The notes: generated from the letters alone by a model not told the origin. A stretch of DNA of 64,000 nt from Paguma larvata (GCA_030068075.1 CM057833.1:43233587-43297586); one strand, 5' to 3'; counted from the first letter of the stretch, positions 22,725 through 34,194 are shown. Numbers and translations are program-made.

Positions 22725-23201
22725 TACTTAATTCTTCATTGAACTTGAGTACAACGCAATTGCTAAATAAATCTGAGTCGGGACTTTGCTAGGTGCTAGG
22801 GATACATAGAGATTGCCCCCAGGTAGCCTGGAGATCTACAAATCACTAATTTCACTGGGATTGGTAGTCTCACACTTGTAAGTGTTGTGGTAGAGGGGTG
22901 CCGTGGTGCCGAGCATCCCACGGAGGGGCAAATCCTCCTGCTCAGGGGAAGGCATGGGTCAGCCCAGGCCTCCCAAGTTAGTCTTGGAGGACAAGGAACA
23001 AATGAGGCAGGATGGGAGGTGAGGATAGTGTCGTCACGTAAGGGAAGCGTTTGGGTGAGTGCATGGGGCAGTCGTGAGTGATGAAGCTGGACAGGTGAGC
23101 AGGAGTCAGATTGTGAGGGTCTTGAATGAAAATTGAAGTGTCCTGAATTTCACTTTAGAGAGTGATGGGAAGTAACGGAGAGGGAATGGGGAAAAGAAGT
23201 T
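22725..23201 (-). mobile_element. L2 LINE fragment, antisense
   Basis: It begins attcttcattgaacttgagt and passes gctaggtgctagggatacat. Near the right it has gattgtgagggtcttgaatg. The middle is poorly matched. Confidence 0.55.
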
Positions 23202-23437
23202 ATTTTATTTTACTATTAAAATTTTTTTAAATGTTTATTTATTTTTTGAGAGAGAGAGAGAGATGGAGCACAAGCGGGGGAGCGGCAGAGACAGCAAGGG
23301 AGACACAGAATCCGAAGCAGACTCCAGGCTCTGAGCTGTCAGCACAGAGCCCAATGCGGGGCTCGAACCCACAGACCATGAGATCAGGACCTGAGTGGAA
23401 GTCGGACACTTAACCGACTAAGCCACCCAGGTGCCCC
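23202..23437 (-). mobile_element. Carnivora SINEC, young type, full length
   Basis: Antisense, with a long T/A-rich tail, (ga)n, and a head ending ccacccaggtgcccc. TSD aaaagaagtt at 23192-23201 and 23439-23448. Confidence 0.97.
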
Positions 23438-23449
23438 AAAAAGAAGTTC

Positions 23450-23620
23450 TTTTAAACTAGGGAGGGAGACAAAACATCAGAGACTCTCAAAGACTAAGAA
23501 AAAACTGAAGGTAGAGGGGAGTGTGGGTGATGGCACAGAGGAGGGCACTTGTTGGGATGAGCACTGGGTGTTGTATGGAAACCAAGTTGACAATAAATTA
23601 TTAATAAAAAATAAATAAAC
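23450..23620 (+). mobile_element. Carnivore L1 3' end (5'-truncated)
   Basis: gagggcacttgttgggatga, then gcactgggtgttgtatggaa and accaagttgacaataaatta form the typical carnivore L1 3' UTR end, followed by an A/T tail. Only about 170 bp remain, as expected from 5' truncation. Confidence 0.85.
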
Positions 23621-23621
23621 T

Positions 23622-23700
23622 AGTGGCTCTCAACTGGGGACAATTTGGCCCCTTTCCTAATAACAGTGTTATCTGGCCAAGGTTGACAAACTTTCGTTTT
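23622..23700 (+). mobile_element. Possible MER20-like element end
   Basis: agtggctctcaactggggac, then aatttggcccc resembles the first part of MER20. The remainder is lost. Confidence 0.4.
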
Positions 23701-24970
23701 AAATAAGGGAATGATATATTTGATTTTTTCCCCCCTATTTCAGAAAGGCAAATTGGAAACTGCTCTAAGAGCTGAGGGACTGCTCTGTGATCAGCTACCT
23801 TGTTAATTTTGAGCGTTCTTCCTTCTATCATAGACTGAATAGATGGTATTTTTATATTCCATTTTGTGTTTATTCTTCCCGGTTCCACAATTATCTACAA
23901 GAGGGGACTCAAGAGGGCCGTGATCACGGCCCAAGTGAATGGCACCCACTAGAGTCGTGCAGTGTGCAGACTGCTCCCCAACAGAATAGAGTTTAAAATT
24001 AATCGCCCAAGCAGTACTTCTCCTTCGTGCCTGGCACCAGCCTGGCACAGGGGTTCAGAATTTGATGAATGAATGAGCGAAGCGATGAACAATCGGCAGT
24101 CCGAAGAACGGGAAAACTAATTGCATACCAGCTGATACCGAAGGAGGAACTCGTCATTAAAAATCCCAGCAAGGTATCGTACCCACTTTCCAGAGTGCGT
24201 CGGGGTGGAAACACACAGCTCCCTGCCAGGGCCCTCTTGGCTAACACTTCAGAGCCCCGGCTGGGAAAGGGGCCCTTGGAGTGGAGGCCAGGCTTCAACT
24301 CTGGAAAATTCCTAGGTTTTCTGGTCTCCTGGGTCTTCTGCAGCCTTATCAGTGCCGCTTTGTCAGGGTTTCCATCATAAACCCTGGGTGTGGGGCTAAG
24401 TGGCCTATAAAACCTGACTCCTGGCTAAAGCTGGCAGGCACAGAGCCCGCTAAGATGTAATTAGCTTGACTCAAGGAGTCTTCGGTTGGCTTCTCTGCTT
24501 AATTGGGAGAATGCAACCAAGAAACCCAGAGGTTTGGTGCTCCTTCTGTCTCTGAGGACAGGCACAGAAAAGCTTCTGTTGCAAAGAAGGAAAACAGGCC
24601 GGTCACCGATGCAGAGGTCTGGGAAGGAGGGCTTTGGGAAGGGTTGCCCACCAGGAGTTGGGAAAGACTGCTGGGCAGGTGCCAAAGGCAGCTGTGTGAC
24701 CCGGGCCAGGCCCTTGCCCGCTGGTGAGGTGGGGGGAGGAGGCTTCATTTCCCTATGGTCAAATAATGTGATTCCTAAAGGCCTGCTTTGGTTCCTGAGT
24801 GGAGGTGTTTTGCGATGGTTGCCACAAAATAAAACACACATTTTGAGCCACGTTTCACACTTAGGCCCTTTTCCCTCAATTCCTCATTTCATTCATTATC
24901 TATTATTGGTTCTTCGTTTAGGTTGTGAAGTACAGTGGGATCACCCTTCTCTCCAAAATACAGGCACAGT
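23701..24970. other. Unassigned, partly enhancer/promoter-like sequence
   Basis: No repeat recognised. The part at 24060-24480 lacks low-complexity sequence and includes cctataaaac at 24404-24413 and gtaattagc near 24456. A 229-codon forward frame (24486-25175) ends inside the next SINE and is judged non-genic. Confidence 0.35.
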
Positions 24971-25182
24971 ACAGGGCACCTGGGGGGCTCAGTCCATTAA
25001 GCATCCGACTTCGGCTCAGGTCATGATCTCATGGTTGGTGAGTTCGAGCCCCATATCGGGCTCTGTGCTGACAGCTCAGAACCTGGAGCCTGCTTTGGAT
25101 TCTGTGTCTCCCTCTCTCTCTGCCCTTCCCCTACTCGTGCTTTGTCTCCCCCTCTCAAAAATAAATAAACATTAAAAAAAAT
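24971..25182 (+). mobile_element. Carnivora SINEC, young type, full length
   Basis: Sense copy. An 18-bp TSD with one mismatch, ccaaaatacaggcacagt at 24953-24970, repeats at 25183-25200. Confidence 0.97.
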
Positions 25183-25234
25183 CCAAAATACAGTCACAGT
25201 CCTTGCCCAAGGTCTGTGGAAGATCCCCAAACTC

Positions 25235-25349
25235 GTGGGGTCTTAGTTGCCTCATTTTTAAACTTGAGAAAATAACAACCAGTAAATAGCATAGGGATGA
25301 TAGAAATTTAAATGATAGAAGTTATAAAGATGGTAACACTATGTCTGGC
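25235..25349 (+). mobile_element. Possible MIR fragment
   Basis: gttgcctcatttttaaactt, then agggatgatagaaatttaaa and the end cactatgtctggca. Short and weak. Confidence 0.4.
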
Positions 25350-25365
25350 AAAAAAAAAAAAAAAA
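25350..25365. repeat. Poly(A)16 run
   Basis: Plain homopolymer at the end of a MIR-like fragment. Confidence 0.95.
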
Positions 25366-25494
25366 TTCCTTAAATAGCAGTTTTATACTACCGGCGCTCC
25401 TACAATAAAAATATTATAATGTGACGAATGCTGTCCTTGGGGTGTAGGCAATGCTATAAAAACTCAGAGGTGTGAGTGCCTGTGTCTGAGAGTG

Positions 25495-25720
25495 CGTGGA
25501 GATGAGAGAGGAGTCAGGAAGACTTCACGGAGGAGGTGACGTGATCAGAGAACTGAAAAATGGATCACGAGCTTTGCAGGCAGACAAGAAAGCACATTCT
25601 TGTTAGCAGGAACAGCATATGCACAGGTATTGAACATGCAGTCGGGCTGGGGCATGAGGATACGTGTTTGGACCCTGATCACAGGGCCCAGGATGGAGGG
25701 AGGGATGTGATGGCATTATG
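25495..25720 (-). mobile_element. Probable L2 fragment, antisense
   Basis: ggaagacttcacggaggagg at 25518 and gcaggaacagcatatgcaca at 25607 resemble the antisense L2 3' region. Confidence 0.5.
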
Positions 25721-26734
25721 GATCTGAGCTGTCCAAACCGGTCCTTTCTTCCTTCTTCCCATCCCCGTGCGCTTTCTCATTTTTGCTTGTGGAACTTAAG
25801 AGAAAGAAGTACAATTTAGTTCTGAATCATGGAGAAACGGTTAGCATAGTCAGAGGACATATTCACTGATTTCGAAGTCATAGCTACATTGTTTTCCACT
25901 CCCGGGTTGTAGATCTGCTCATTACTTTCTTAAGCTGAAGAAAAAAAGTGTGCAAGTCTGTGATTTCAGTGACTTGTAAACACTGCTAGTAACTGACATG
26001 CCAGTTTAATAAATGGAATCCTTTAATAAGAAAACTTACACTTTGCTGCAGCTACAGAGGAATTTACATCATATTCTCTGCTCTCTGTTCACAGGCTGGC
26101 CTGCTAAAAGACCTAACAGAGATGAAAGACTAACACGTGATGTAACTGCCACGGGACGCCACACCTCTGAAACAGAATATGTGCCAAAGAACTTAGAATA
26201 TTTTCTTCTGTGCAGATTCTTCAGTGCACGGAGAAGCTCCTGGGGGAAGGAGCTGGCCCTCGGTCACAGGGTACAGTAGAGTCAAGGCCCCACTTTTCAG
26301 GACCCAGCTCTGGCTCGGGGCTGATTCATCTCCCACGGAGGATTTCTGAGCAGCAGCTCCTCCGTGAGAGCTGACTTCCCAGCTCTTGGATCTGCTCAGC
26401 CCTCCACCCCAACCTGCTACCCCACCACTCGCCCTGCCGGAGGGCTCGCTCCTATAAAGCTCTCTTAAAAATCTTTTATGACTCTTTAGTCCAGGCTCTC
26501 AGTCTACCCTGCACCATATGTGGGCTTATTAATCCCTTAAAAGTTCTACTTATGGCACATCTTGGGGACGCAGTCCCAGCTACACAGGGGAGCCCCTGCT
26601 CTCACTCTGGGACAATGCCCATACGCTGTCCACTTTGTGAGGGACCGAGGTCGGCAGAGAGCTGGAAGCAAGCATGGAAGCGAACACATTTTGAGTACCT
26701 GCTTTTGCTGAAGACCGTGCTGTGTCCTTTCATG
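25721..26734. other. Unassigned sequence with an acceptor-like site
   Basis: tctctgctctctgttcacag ends at 26094 and makes a good splice-acceptor match. No matching donor of quality was found within 200 bases downstream. The rest is featureless. Confidence 0.35.
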
Positions 26735-26870
26735 TTTGAAACCTCGGTTCAAAGCCTGACTTCATGTGAAGAAATACCTGGGGCAACTCACTCAAGTTTT
26801 CCAAGCCTCGGTTTCTGCAGGTGCCAAGTGGGACAGTGATGCTGACCTATTCCCGAGGGGGCATAGCAAA
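26735..26870 (+). mobile_element. MIR SINE fragment
   Basis: ggttcaaagcctgacttcat, then ggggcaactcactcaagttt and aagcctcggtttctgcaggt. Confidence 0.6.
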
Positions 26871-27254
26871 GCCCCTGGCTGCCTTGAGAGCCTCAGGTTT
26901 GAATATTCCCTTATCTGCTCAGATTTGGAAGAGACTCTTGGAGGGAACATAGAATTCTTCTGTTCATCTGCTGACTGAATTCTCCCTAAAGTCGGGTGCC
27001 GGGGGCGAGTCCTGAATCTTGAGTTAGGACAAAGGCCAGGTGCCCGCATGGGAAGGCTGTTGGATCAGAGGATAAAACTGGTTCCAAAGAAAGTAGCTTC
27101 CGCTCCCTCTCTTTTGTATCTGGGAAGGGATGGTCTGGGCATCAAACATTCGACAAGGCTGGAAAAGCTGGAGAGACAGGGAAAATATCCCTAAAATATA
27201 CCTCCTCCTTCCTCACAGCCGGGCCCTCTGGATGTGTCGTTTGTTCCTGGGAGG
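26871..27254. other. Unassigned sequence
   Basis: No feature recognised. Confidence 0.35.
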
Positions 27255-27440
27255 CATGAGCTGTCAGGAAAGAACCCCTACTTTGGAGTCAGTCAGGCCC
27301 CGCTCCTTACCAGCTGGGTGTCCTGGGGCAAGTCGCTGAAATCTCAGCTTCCCTCAGACACGAAACAACATTCACATCGCTTTCCTGAGGGGTAAAGGAC
27401 CCGGCACACAGGGAACACTACGTAAACACTGCTTCCCTCT
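27255..27440 (+). mobile_element. MIR SINE
   Basis: ctactttggagtcagtcagg, a ccttaccagctgggtgtcct core, and acccggcacacagggaacac toward the end. Confidence 0.7.
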
Positions 27441-28139
27441 CTATCCGGCCAGAAAATACCCCTTTCCGCCTACGGACCACCACCCAGCCCCCAGGCCCAG
27501 CTCAGTCAAGTCCCCATAAAATCTAGCTTCTCTGAGTCCAGGTTCAGAAATTAGGGCGAGTGGATTCGTCACGTTGTTTGAATTATGGCAATATGAAAAT
27601 ACAGAAAACCCACCGGGAGCCAGCCTTTTCCCATATATAAAACAGGGTTACGATCCCATATAAACTTTTAAAAGAGAATACTTCAGTTTATTTCTTCATG
27701 CATAAGATTGGGCAAGAAAAAGAAGGAACGAGAAGAGAAGAACAGAACACACTGGCAACTGGCAAATAACTGAATTCGCGCCAACACCCCTGGTTGTAAG
27801 TCCCTCCGCTCCCTTCTCTTTATCTTCACTTTTCACCTGCATGTGATCCCAGAACTGGGGCTTTTCAGGGGCTTCCGTGTCCAGCTTAGACCCCGCAGTC
27901 CATCCTCTCCTCTAACCCGCTAACTCCGCTGCATCCCTGCTACGAGCATCCCTCTCCTGGACCTTTGAGCACCTTGCAACGAATTCCCCAGGTCTGTTCA
28001 GTCTGAAGCCAGGATGATGGTTGGAGGGTGGGATAACAAGGCAGCCGACATAGATGTGAGGCGTGTTTTTCCCTGTGCTAGTTCTTCCGAGACCCTTCAG
28101 GGCCAGCTCCTCAGCTTCCAGGGCTGGGTCTCGAGCTTC
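27441..28139. other. Unassigned sequence, possibly L2-related at its right part
   Basis: C/T-rich stretches at 27800-27960 may be older L2 sequence continuing into the copy at 28140. Not certain. Confidence 0.35.
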
Positions 28140-28435
28140 TGCCTCTCTTTCTCTCTGCTCTCCCTTGAGCATGCTCCCACTCCGCTTCCTCTGCCTGGAA
28201 GGTTCTCTCTTCTAGACTTCCCCGCCTCTTAGCATCCTTCTACCCATCCTTTACGACTCCGTTTATACATAGCTTCCTCTAGGAGAATTTCAAAGTGGTT
28301 CTAAATCTGATGAGCCCGTTTTCCCTTCTAGGCTGTGAGCTCCACAGGGACAATGACGCAAAGTAGTCTGCTCATCGTTCTATCTCCAATAGTAACAAAG
28401 CGCTGTCTGACGTGGTGGACACTCAGAAAATATCG
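28140..28435 (+). mobile_element. L2 LINE 3' end
   Basis: ccactccgcttcctctgcctggaagg near 28170, then catcctttacgactccgttt and the end ggctgtgagctccacaggga. Confidence 0.8.
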
Positions 28436-28444
28436 ACTCTGCAG

Positions 28445-28600
28445 ACCTCAGTCCCAGTCTGGGCTCCTCCGCCATGGATGCCCAGAGTCACTCCCACCCA
28501 AGTGGTAACCTCACCACCATTCTCATGTGTGCAATGCGGATAAAGATACCCATTTTGTGGTATTGTTGTAAGAATCGGAGAAAAGTTTGTTCAGTGTGCG
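28445..28600 (+). mobile_element. MIR SINE fragment
   Basis: ggtaacctcaccaccattct, then tgtgcaatgcggataaagat and ggtattgttgtaagaatcgg. Confidence 0.55.
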
Positions 28601-29279
28601 GTGCACCATCAGGAATTTCATGTATCGAATGCCTATTTTTATTACAAGGTTTACAGAAGAAAACTTCTTCTAGTGCCGTGACCATCAGTCACGATGAATT
28701 ATTCACTGCGGGCTAATGCCCACCAGAGAGGCACAATAGTAAATACCTCGATTGGGGTTCTGTTTACAGTTGGAAGGGAAGCAATATCAGTTGTGAGTTT
28801 TCAAACGAGACCTCCTCTTGGATGGCAGCACAAGAAAGAATTGCCTGGGCGTGCGTCCAACGTACTGGACGCAACACATGTGGTTATTCAAATACAATTG
28901 CATTTACTCACGACCCCACCTGTCAAAAGCCCGCATCCAATTGAAAAAGCACAAATGGTTAGCCTTCGTGGCAAAGGTGTAAAGAAAAGGCTAATGTGTG
29001 ACTGACTAATCCTTCTGCTATTCCTCTTCCTTCTGTGCTCGCACGCTCATCCTTTCGTAGGGAACAGCAGACTTGGCTAAGGCTCGGAGTCCCCTCAATC
29101 TTCTTACCCAAACTTCCTAGATTTTTGGATTTGGGCAAAGTGTTTGAGATGGTATCTGAAGGGATTCTTGGCAATGTGGGCTGGCAGGGGACTCAGAGGC
29201 TTGGAGATTAAAAACAAGCCAAAAGAGTATTCAAAGATCCCCTTCCCGATGGCATCCCATGTTGTTGTTTAAACTGGGT
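28601..29279. other. Unassigned sequence, repeat-free appearance
   Basis: 28690-28990 has no low-complexity or recognisable repeat. A 103-codon forward frame lies within it without a recognised domain. Confidence 0.35.
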
Positions 29280-29450
29280 GTGCACGTAGGTTCCCTCATG
29301 TGATCTGTGGGCCAAACTCTGACCCTGTACGAGCTGAGATTGTCCAACTCATTTGACAGAGGAGGAACAGGGCTTGGAAGTTTGCCCCAAGTTGACCCGA
29401 TAGCTGATGGCACTGGCAAGACTTAACATTGCTTGACTCAAAGCCCTCTT
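29280..29450 (-). mobile_element. MIR SINE fragment, antisense
   Basis: actcatttgacagaggagga at 29348, then ttgccccaagttgacccgat and agctgatggcactgg. Confidence 0.6.
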
Positions 29451-29904
29451 TTTGTCCTGTATTTCCGTCCTCCAGATAGGCTGAGTTTTGAGTCCCCGTT
29501 CTTACCCCTGTCTCCTCTCTCAGTCTGGAGGTCTGAGGAGGGAGGCATGCTCTATGCATCCCCTACCCCGCCTGGCAGCGGGGCCCAATGAAGCCTGCCC
29601 TGCCTACCCCTGCCCCCTTCATGCAGAGCCCAACACTCCTCCTGTGCTTACATGTCCAGCGTGCTTACATGTAACAAATAGGTGTGATGCATGGTGGTTT
29701 GAGCCGCAGGGAAATACGATCTACTTTCCAGGCTTCTGCTTAATTACGTGGTGTCAAGAGAGAGTGTTAGATGGGGAAGCGTCTAGCAAAAATCGTATAG
29801 CTTCTAGATATTTTACTTCTCATAACTGCACGGAGTACATATTCTTATCCCTGCTCTGTGGGTGATGCATTGGATCATGGTAGAAAGCAGATCTGGTCTG
29901 CACA
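29451..29904. other. Unassigned sequence
   Basis: Nothing recognised; one 125-codon forward frame lacks support. Confidence 0.35.
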
Positions 29905-30115
29905 GGGAAAGGGACGTTCTTAGAGCCTTTACTGAGTGCCTGATATGTGCTAGTACTTCACGCATTGGCTAGCACTTGTTGAATCCTTAAACATCCTACA
30001 GAGGCAAGGATGGGGGATCCCATTTTACAGATGAGGAAACCAAAGTTCAGCCAAGTGATGTAGTAAGTTCATTCTGGACATAAGTGGTTGAATCCAAAGT
30101 CCCTGATTGGGTCTA
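29905..30115 (-). mobile_element. MIR SINE, well preserved, antisense
   Basis: tttactgagtgcctgatatg, then cccattttacagatgaggaa at 30020 and gtggttgaatccaaagtccc. Confidence 0.88.
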
Positions 30116-30519
30116 TACTACCAGTTCAGGAGACTGCCCCAAACCGGAACTTACTGCCTGTCTGATGAGAGGGTGTCGATCCAGGTCAGAGCAGTCTGAC
30201 AGGCAGGGATGAAGTGGAAACATCTTGCAAAAAAAGAAGGAAGGGAATATGAGGTGTCAAACAAATAAGAAACAATTGGGATAGAATTATAAGGAAAATA
30301 GAGGAGAAATTCCAGGAAGCCGAACCCTGCTAGAGCTGTTTGGATCGGAAGTGGTGGGAAAGTCACACTCTGGCCTGAAAACCCACAAGGTTTGGAGGAA
30401 AATATCATATTGAATCACAGAAACTCTTTGAAGAAAAGGGTCTTTCATTTATATAATCTGTCAGTTCGTGCTCCCCAAGCCTCTCCCAAGAGCCAATACT
30501 ATCCTTGGCACGGCAAGTT
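30116..30519. other. Unassigned sequence
   Basis: No feature recognised. Confidence 0.35.
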
Positions 30520-30860
30520 TGAAGTTGAATAAAACTCAGTTCCTGCCCTCAAGCCACACATTGTTGAAAGGTTATGGGGAGTAAGGCTACGTGTGACTGT
30601 GGGGAGCTGTGTGCATACTGATACATCACACAGCTTCAGAAAGTGCCACATCTGAAGGTTCAGAAAGGGCACAGCAACTCTGCCTGGGTAAATCAGAGAA
30701 GGCTTCGTAGAGGAGGTGGCGTGAGCAGGACCTCAAAAGAGGAGTCAGAATTCTCCAAATGGGGACGTGGGCAGAGCCCGGTACGGGCAGGAGGAAGAGT
30801 GCGGCAAAGGCACCAAAGCAGGAAGGGGTGTGGCAGGTTCAGGGACAGGTGGGCAGCCCT
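30520..30860 (-). mobile_element. L2 LINE 3' fragment, antisense
   Basis: ctcagttcctgccctcaagc at 30535, then cagagaaggcttcgtagagg at 30693 and caggaggaagagtgcggcaa. Confidence 0.6.
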
Positions 30861-30894
30861 ACATTAAGTGCAGGAAAAAATATATAATGTGGCC

Positions 30895-31000
30895 ATTCTG
30901 GCTCTTTAATGCCTGTATCCCCGAGCCCTGTGCTTGGAACACAGATACAGATCACAGACCGTGCCAACGGAGACGGGTAAATGAATGCAAATGGCCAAAT
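30895..31000 (+). mobile_element. Possible L2 3' end
   Basis: ctttaatgcctgtatccccg, then agccctgtgcttggaacaca. Short. Confidence 0.4.
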
Positions 31001-31089
31001 ATGTAATGGGGAATTAAGCATTTTGCTGCCAATAGATTTTCATCCAGCCCTTCATCTCACCCAGCATTTCAATCAGTGTCACTGCGAGC

Positions 31090-31265
31090 AAGCTGTCAGG
31101 ATGTAGAGAGGCAGCCCCAGCAGAATGCTCATGTCTGGGGCTGGCACAGTCACTGACTGGTTGTGTCACTTGGCAGCCTCTACGTGCCTCACTTTCCTGT
31201 CTGTGAAATGGGGATAACAGTAGTCCCAATCTCCTAGGATTGCTGCCAGGATTAAACGTGACCAT
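31090..31265 (+). mobile_element. MIR SINE
   Basis: actgactggttgtgtcactt, then actttcctgtctgtgaaatg and ggggataacagtagtcccaa, with gattgctgccaggattaaac at the end. Confidence 0.87.
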
Positions 31266-31409
31266 TTTGTGGTGGGATGATGCAATGTAGGTCTTCCTGA
31301 ACTTGAGGGAGTCCCAACAGGACTGACTTTGTGAATCTGCTTACGGTTTCTTCCCCACCTTCGGAAGCACATCAAATAATTTCTGGATGGGTTCTCAGAG
31401 ATCCTCTGG

Positions 31410-31500
31410 CCCAACTTCTCGGGTTTGGAAAGTTGGCCCGATTACTGTGTGATCATGGGCAAGTCACTTCATGGTAACAGCGGTGCCCTAAAGCCTAAGG
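31410..31500 (+). mobile_element. Possible MIR scrap
   Basis: tgtgtgatcatgggcaagtc at 31445 is MIR-like. Little else remains. Confidence 0.4.
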
Positions 31501-31549
31501 GGTAACGTGTGACGCAAACGTATGATGGGAATCAGGAGGCGAAACTAAT

Positions 31550-31795
31550 CATCACGCTGGGTTCTCACGACGCACTGGCCCCGTCCTGCTTTCCGCACGT
31601 CGACTCGTTCATCTTTCTTGACAATCTCATGAGGCAGCAACTGCGATCGTTTCCATTTTACCAGTAAAGACGCTGAGGCATAGAGAAGTTGAATGACCTT
31701 CCCAAAGTCACGGTTAGTACACGGTAGAGGCCGGATTTAAACGTAGGCAGTCTGGCTCCAGAGCAAGGTTCTTCTCCACCATGCCACGTTACAGC
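31550..31795 (-). mobile_element. MIR SINE, near full length, antisense
   Basis: From acaatctcatgaggcagcaa through aagacgctgaggcatagaga to tctggctccagagcaaggtt, ending with the 5' part at accatgccacg. One of the most complete MIRs here. Confidence 0.92.
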
Positions 31796-32429
31796 TGCGC
31801 TATTGCCACCGTTCCAGAGCTCTTAGCAATGCTGGATAAGACCCAGGAGCTACAGATCTCCTACATGACCCACATAATGAAAACCATAAAGGGTTGCTAC
31901 GTCACATTGTTATGAAGCATAAACATGCACGAAATCTATAAACTATGTAACAAGCAACATGGAAAACTTCATATAAAATATTACCTCAGCTACCTTGGTC
32001 TATTGCTTTCTCACTTGCTGCTCTTGACTTGAGCAGATCCCTTGTGGCCGAGTTGCTGGGAAAGACTGACTGGCCACCCAGCAGGGACTTTCTGGTCAAT
32101 GGTCTTGGCCTACAAGGCTCCCTCACTGGCTTGGCCTCAGGAAGGGGCAGCTTGAGCCCCCTTCCTTTGCTTTCCTTCTGGCCAGCCTCATTCTTGGTCA
32201 TAGCCTGGAAGGAGGGCAGCTCAGCTCAGGGCCAGCAAGGCCTCAGGGTCTCAGTAGTCTCTGAGAATGACTCAAAATCATTCTGTTTCTATCTTCCCCC
32301 AAAACACCCTCTCTGGAACTCCTTATCTTCTTCTTAGCATATCTCAACCTGATTTGGAGAGAAACCCCATGACAAACAGCCCTGCATGAAATACTGGGAA
32401 AAGTTCTGCCCAGGACGTAGGGAATCAGG
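31796..32429. other. Unassigned sequence
   Basis: No repeat recognised. A 102-codon forward frame at 32029-32337 lacks a domain. Confidence 0.35.
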
Positions 32430-32640
32430 CCCCTAGGCAGGGTCGGGCCACTGATTCCCTGGGTTTCCTAGGAAAGTCACTACTCCTCCATGAGCCTCGG
32501 TTTTCCCTTCTGTAAAACGAGGAAGCTGGGTCAATGATTTGAAAGTTTCTTTCTGGCTTGAATATTTATAATGTAGCATCCATCTACTTGCAGTCATAAA
32601 CAAAGTATACGCTGCGACGTTTAGCACATTAAATTAAGGT
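32430..32640 (+). mobile_element. MIR SINE
   Basis: tgagcctcggttttcccttctgtaaaa-type core at 32492-32518 (with gcctcg start), then gctgggtcaatgatttgaaa and a diverged end. Confidence 0.75.
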
Positions 32641-32742
32641 AGATCATTTTATCTGACATAACATTGACCCTCTGCCCATGCCAAGCCTCCCTACTATGCT
32701 TCTCGGGCATTTCCGGTGATACTTTTGGTGGCTTAAAAAATA

Positions 32743-32955
32743 GGGGGCGCCTGGGTGGCTCAGTCGGTTGAGAGGCCGACTTCGGCTCAGGTCATGATCT
32801 CGCGATTCGTGAGTTCGAGCCCCGCATCGGGCTCTGTGCTGACAGCTCAGAGCCTGGAGCCTGCTTCACATTCTGTGTCTCCCTCTCTCTCTTCCCCTCC
32901 CCCACTCATGCTCTGTCTCTCTCTGTCTCAAAAATAAATAAACATTAAAAAAAAT
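32743..32955 (+). mobile_element. Carnivora SINEC, the least mutated copy
   Basis: The head gggggcgcctgggtggctca is intact. It has tcatgatctcgcgattcgtg with CpGs preserved, a CT-rich body and the tail aataaataaacattaaaaaa. CpG retention suggests a recent insertion. It sits against the left edge of an LTR-like repeat. Confidence 0.98.
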
Positions 32956-33412
32956 AGATCTACAAATTCCTTGACACCCCTCCCTCCTATAGTTGCAGCC
33001 TGATTCCCTTGCCTTGTGTAACTTCCAAAATTGGGTCGTAAAAGGCACCACAGATTCTTCCTTGTTCTTGCTGTTGGGTTGCTTGCTCTGGAGGAAGCCA
33101 GCTGTCATGTTTGAGGGTATTCGAGTCACCCTATGAAAAGGTCTATGTGGTGAGGAACTGAGGCCCCTGTCAACAACAGCTATGTGAGCGAGCTACCTTG
33201 GAAGTAGATTCTCCAGGCTCAGCGAAGCTTTCAGATGATGAGAGCCCCAGCTGACACCTTGACTGAAGTGTTTTAAGACTCTGCCAGGACCACCCAGCTA
33301 AGTTGCTCCTGGATTACTGACTTTCAGAAACTGCATGGGATGATAAATACTTATTGTTTTGAGCTATGAAATTTTGGAGTAACTTGTTACACAGCAATAG
33401 ATAACTGATACG
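32956..33412 (+). mobile_element. MaLR/MLT1-like LTR, sense
   Basis: ttgggtcgtaaaaggcacca at 33031, then ggaagccagctgtcatgttt, cagctgacaccttgactgaa and the end aacttgttacacagcaatag, ataactgatac. A polyadenylation-like gataaatac lies at 33341-33349. The left end may continue beyond the SINE. Confidence 0.75.
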
Positions 33413-33460
33413 GTAGTGGTGGTTGCTACCATTAGCAATGGTGGTGGTGGTGGGGTAACC
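33413..33460 (+). repeat. GGT-rich short tandem sequence
   Basis: Imperfect ggt units, with a purer gtggtggtggtggtgg-like core at 33439-33454. Confidence 0.7.
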
Positions 33461-34088
33461 TATCACCCTGCCCCTGCGTCACTATAAATTTCTTGTCTAG
33501 AAATTGATTGAATGATTGATGTCATCCTTGGTCTAGGAAGGGTTTCCAAAGGCATAATCTGGGGCTCCCTGGCTTCCACTCCCAGGCTTAGATCCAGATG
33601 TGGGAAATCATTCTGTCCCAGGGCCAGGAATACGAGTGGCTCTGTCTAGGCCAGCAGACTGATTTCTTGAAACATATGAATCTTGACCACAGTTTCCTCT
33701 CTGAACTCATTCCCTAGACTAGTAACAGCTTTTCCTACCCCATCTTCCCCTACCATGACACCGCATTGGTCTTTGTGAGCCCAAGAGAGCTCTGTGAACA
33801 ATTAGACGTGTCTGCCATGAGGGAGAGAGGGAGGGTGGGAGCATGCACGTCAGGTAACCTCTGTGTTTAATATGAAGCCCATAGTTTCATCTCTTAATCC
33901 TTTCTCTGTGTCACCTACTGTTGGGCTTCCTGTGGGATAATGTAAAAGGCATGGTTTCCTGTTGTTATTGGTGTACGTGCTCTTTAATGATTAGAAAAAT
34001 CCCCGGCATTTGGAAATGCTGCAGTGTAGAGTACCGTCAGCTCCATGGTCCCTCTGAGTCTCAGTGACTGTTGGGTGAGCTGGGGCAG
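33461..34088. other. Unassigned sequence
   Basis: A gagggagagagggagggtgg purine tract near 33818 is the only low-complexity patch. Confidence 0.35.
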
Positions 34089-34194
34089 GGGTTAGTTCCT
34101 ACTGCACAGGAAGGAAAATCGAAGCTCAGAAAACGTACCTATTGTGAGGACGGTCTGCCATTCTGTTTTGTGACTGGATGTCTGTCTGCAATAT
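34089..34194 (+). repeat. Local duplication, copy A (106 bp)
   Basis: It aligns without gaps to 34703-34808 with 7 mismatches (about 93% identity), six of them transitions. The flanks do not match. It is open in one forward frame. The first third loosely resembles antisense MIR. Confidence 0.93.

Noticed and set aside
24486..25175. 229-codon forward open frame, the longest in the window
   Set aside because: Its last third lies inside the SINEC at 24971-25182. The rest has no domain, and a second frame is open over the same bases.
26072..26300. Second exon candidate after the acceptor ending at 26094
   Set aside because: The acceptor is good, but the available donors (such as gtaact at 26142 or ggtaca at 26269) are weak.
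28690..28990. Possible conserved element with a 103-codon frame
   Set aside because: Only the lack of recognised repeats supports it. There is no motif cluster comparable with the blocks at 4.5, 51.5 or 63.0 kb.
32755..32937. Recurrent small protein (MAQSVERPTSAQV... type) seen in several frames
   Set aside because: It is the translation of the SINEC body and appears wherever a SINEC lies.
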